From Polyangium sp. 15x6 (GTDB lineage: Bacteria > Myxococcota_A > Polyangia > Polyangiales > Polyangiaceae): DNA of 64,000 nucleotides. The stretch is from contig NZ_JASBQE010000006.1 in assembly GCF_029960785.1 (NCBI RefSeq), positions 1 through 64,000 on the forward strand, read 5' to 3'. Position 1 is the first letter of the stretch, and every line of letters starts with the position of its first letter. Position numbers and translations under genes: made by a program. The notes beneath the pieces were generated by a model. The model ran no database searches and was not told the DNA's origin. It saw nothing but the letters and a program-made list of their open reading frames with translations. Positions 62,710 to 64,000 of this stretch are shown in pieces.

Positions 62710-63079
62710 GTGTCTTGCGCTCTCTCTCACGGCGCGCGATCGCGCTCCCGAAGACCCTGACATCCGAGCGCAAGGCGGATCTTCTTCCTCGATTCCTGCC
62801 CAGGAGCAGCAGCGCTGCTGGGCACGAAGCGAAGACGAAGACGCTCCGTAGCGCTCACGGCCTCGGGGAACGCCCCCGCGCCCCGTTCTATTGTCCAAAC
62901 CGACGTATTTCGGCTCTCTGTGTAGAGCCTTCGGCGGAGCCCCGCCACTTTTTTCGGCGGACCAGCGACCCGTTCTTCCGGAAGCACTTCCATAAGTTAC
63001 ACAGACAAAACGCACAAAAGCGAAGAGGGCTCGCTCCCCGTCCGGGGAACGAACCCTCTCGTCGCGCTCGCCTGTGCGC
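62710..63079 (-). other. rpsO-pnp intergenic leader
   Basis: The 370 bases between the rpsO stop and the pnp start hold the rpsO hairpin (63020-63060) and no gene. In enteric bacteria this leader is cut by RNase III and mediates pnp autocontrol. The hairpins here fit such a function, but this is an inference. Confidence 0.5.
63010..63062 (-). terminator. Terminator/attenuator between rpsO and pnp
   Basis: On the minus strand GAGGGTTCGttCCCCGgacGGGGAGCGAGCCCTC makes a long hairpin and is followed by TTCGCTTTTG. It lies 18 bases after the rpsO stop and could partially end transcription before pnp. Confidence 0.75.
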
Positions 63080-63346
63080 TTACTTGCGGATGTTGAGGCG
63101 GCTGATGAGCGACCGGTAGCGCTCGATGTCGATCCGCTTCAGGTAGTCGAGCTGGCGGCGGCGCTGGCTGACGAGCTTGAGGAGACCACGGCGCGAGTGG
63201 TGGTCCTTCTTGTGCGTCTTGAAGTGCTCCGTGAGCTGCGTGATCCGCTCGCTGAGGAGCGCGATCTGCACCTCGGGCGAACCGGTGTCGCCCTCGTGCG
63301 TACGGAACTTGTCGATGATCGTCGTCTTGTGAATCGGATGAAGCAT
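63080..63346 (-). CDS. rpsO: 30S ribosomal protein S15
   Basis: The 88-residue protein is bS15/uS15 with the expected length: [54 protein letters not shown] and [21 protein letters not shown]. It binds 16S rRNA helices 20-22 early in 30S assembly. ATG at 63346 ([10 protein letters not shown]) is the conserved start. Gene order rpsO-pnp is widely conserved. Confidence 0.97.
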   Translation of the reverse strand: MLHPIHKTTIIDKFRTHEGDTGSPEVQIALLSERITQLTEHFKTHKKDHHSRRGLLKLVSQRRRQLDYLKRIDIERYRSLISRLNIRK

Positions 63347-63589
63347 CTGTCCTGCACTCCTCGGCGTACCCTGGCGCTGCCGAGCGCGGGGTCGTCCAGG
63401 CGTCGCCCGACGGCGAGCGCGCGCCCGGAGCGGCGCGTGCCCACGTGATCGGGCCGAACGAAAAACGGACGCGGAGTATACGCATCTCGTCCGTTCGGTC
63501 AACGGACGGTTCGGCCCGGAAGTAGGCAGACGGGGTGGGCCGCGGGATTGTCACCCTCGGGAAGCCGACTTCCGCTAGTCTGCGTCGCG

Positions 63590-64000
63590 ATGGCCGGTAA
63601 CGTTCGGCCCCCCGATTCGGGGGCTTCTCCGCACATGGCAGCGTCCTCGGCGCAGCCGTCGATCGTCGTGGGCCCCGCGACGACGAACCTCACCGGGATC
63701 GGCTCCGCGGCCACCGGATACGGATCGGCCGATTCCTTCGTCGCGGGCGTCGCCGCCGCCCAGCGCGTCTGCCCGACGTGCAACAGCCGCTTTCCGGGCG
63801 AGTACAAGGTCTGCCCGAAGGACGGCGCGGAGCTCCAAGAGGAGAACCAGGACGAGCTCGTCGGCCAGACCCTGCGCGAGTCGTACACCATCGTCCGCGT
63901 GATCGGCGAAGGCGGCATGGGCCGCGTCTACGAGGCGCGCCACACGCGCATCGGCTCGAAGCGCTTCGCCATCAAGATGCTGCACCCGGAGTACGCGCGT
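63590..64000 (+). CDS. Ser/Thr kinase with N-terminal zinc ribbon, 3' end missing
   Basis: The visible 137 codons start at ATG 63590. Residues 61-79 (CPTCNSRFPGEYKVCPKDG) are a zinc ribbon, followed by the glycine loop GEGGMGRVYEA, the ATP-binding Lys (RFAIKMLHPEYAR) and the right edge. This ribbon-plus-kinase layout is common in myxobacteria. A second in-frame ATG at 63635 is possible. It is divergent from rpsO. The rest of the kinase is outside the window. Confidence 0.9.
   Translation, partial: MAGNVRPPDSGASPHMAASSAQPSIVVGPATTNLTGIGSAATGYGSADSFVAGVAAAQRVCPTCNSRFPGEYKVCPKDGAELQEENQDELVGQTLRESYTIVRVIGEGGMGRVYEARHTRIGSKRFAIKMLHPEYAR

Noticed and set aside
60388-62760. 790-codon plus-strand frame opposite pnp
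   Set aside because: PNPase on the minus strand is unmistakable.

Overview
The window is GC-rich DNA that most resembles a myxobacterial chromosome, probably of the Polyangium/Sorangium/Minicystis type. Four intact Hanks-type Ser/Thr kinases, a fifth running off the right edge and a kinase-like fusion are present. There are also many Cys-anchored lipoproteins, frequent ATGA/GTGA gene overlaps and a pnp-rpsO block. Species cannot be set from this sequence.

Left part (1-28 kb): a partial lipoprotein and mltG, then a tightly coupled minus-strand operon (13.2 to 4.3 kb). The operon encodes a Ser/Thr kinase, a degenerate kinase fused to a five-CXXCH cytochrome, a double cyclic-nucleotide-binding/four-cluster Fe-S membrane protein, and a membrane flavocytochrome with four CXXCH motifs, a ferredoxin and a flavoprotein domain. 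A VWA protein follows. Its layout suggests a signal-gated transmembrane electron chain. Next come a Cu-monooxygenase-like lipoprotein, acyl-CoA dehydrogenase and enoyl-CoA hydratase genes, two orphan Hcp genes, an asparaginase operon, a structured non-coding stretch with a strong terminator, a glycosyltransferase/aminotransferase pair, a decayed membrane-protein gene and an alpha/beta hydrolase.

Centre (28.5-36.4 kb): the most unusual region. A stand-alone homologue of the N-terminal part of RNA polymerase beta' (it has the clamp-helix coiled coil but no Zn finger and no catalytic core) abuts an array of 28 minus-strand tRNA genes plus one insert-bearing tRNA-like RNA. The array contains a Ro60/TROVE protein, an HNH endonuclease, a small membrane protein and two paralogous tiny proteins in duplicated tRNA modules. 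Several tRNAs are structurally odd: tiny D-loops, Leu tRNAs without the long variable arm, C33 instead of U33, and Gln tRNAs built on a Lys tRNA body. Ser, Leu, Pro, Arg, Ala, Gly, Glu, Asp, Gln, Lys, Asn, His, Tyr and Thr are represented. Met, Ile, Val, Phe, Trp and Cys are absent. This looks like an accessory tRNA array linked to RNA quality control and perhaps to transcription control.

Right part (37-64 kb): DUF2505, NDH-2, Cys-rich lipoprotein, membrane protein, TPR protein, Ser/Thr kinase, a lipin-like HAD lipoprotein, a 1,631-residue TamB-like protein, a methyltransferase, a second kinase coupled to pyruvate kinase, lysA, pnp and rpsO, and the start of a zinc-ribbon kinase. A composite hairpin repeat occurs three times (two inverted copies near 2.4-2.6 kb, one at 54.2 kb).
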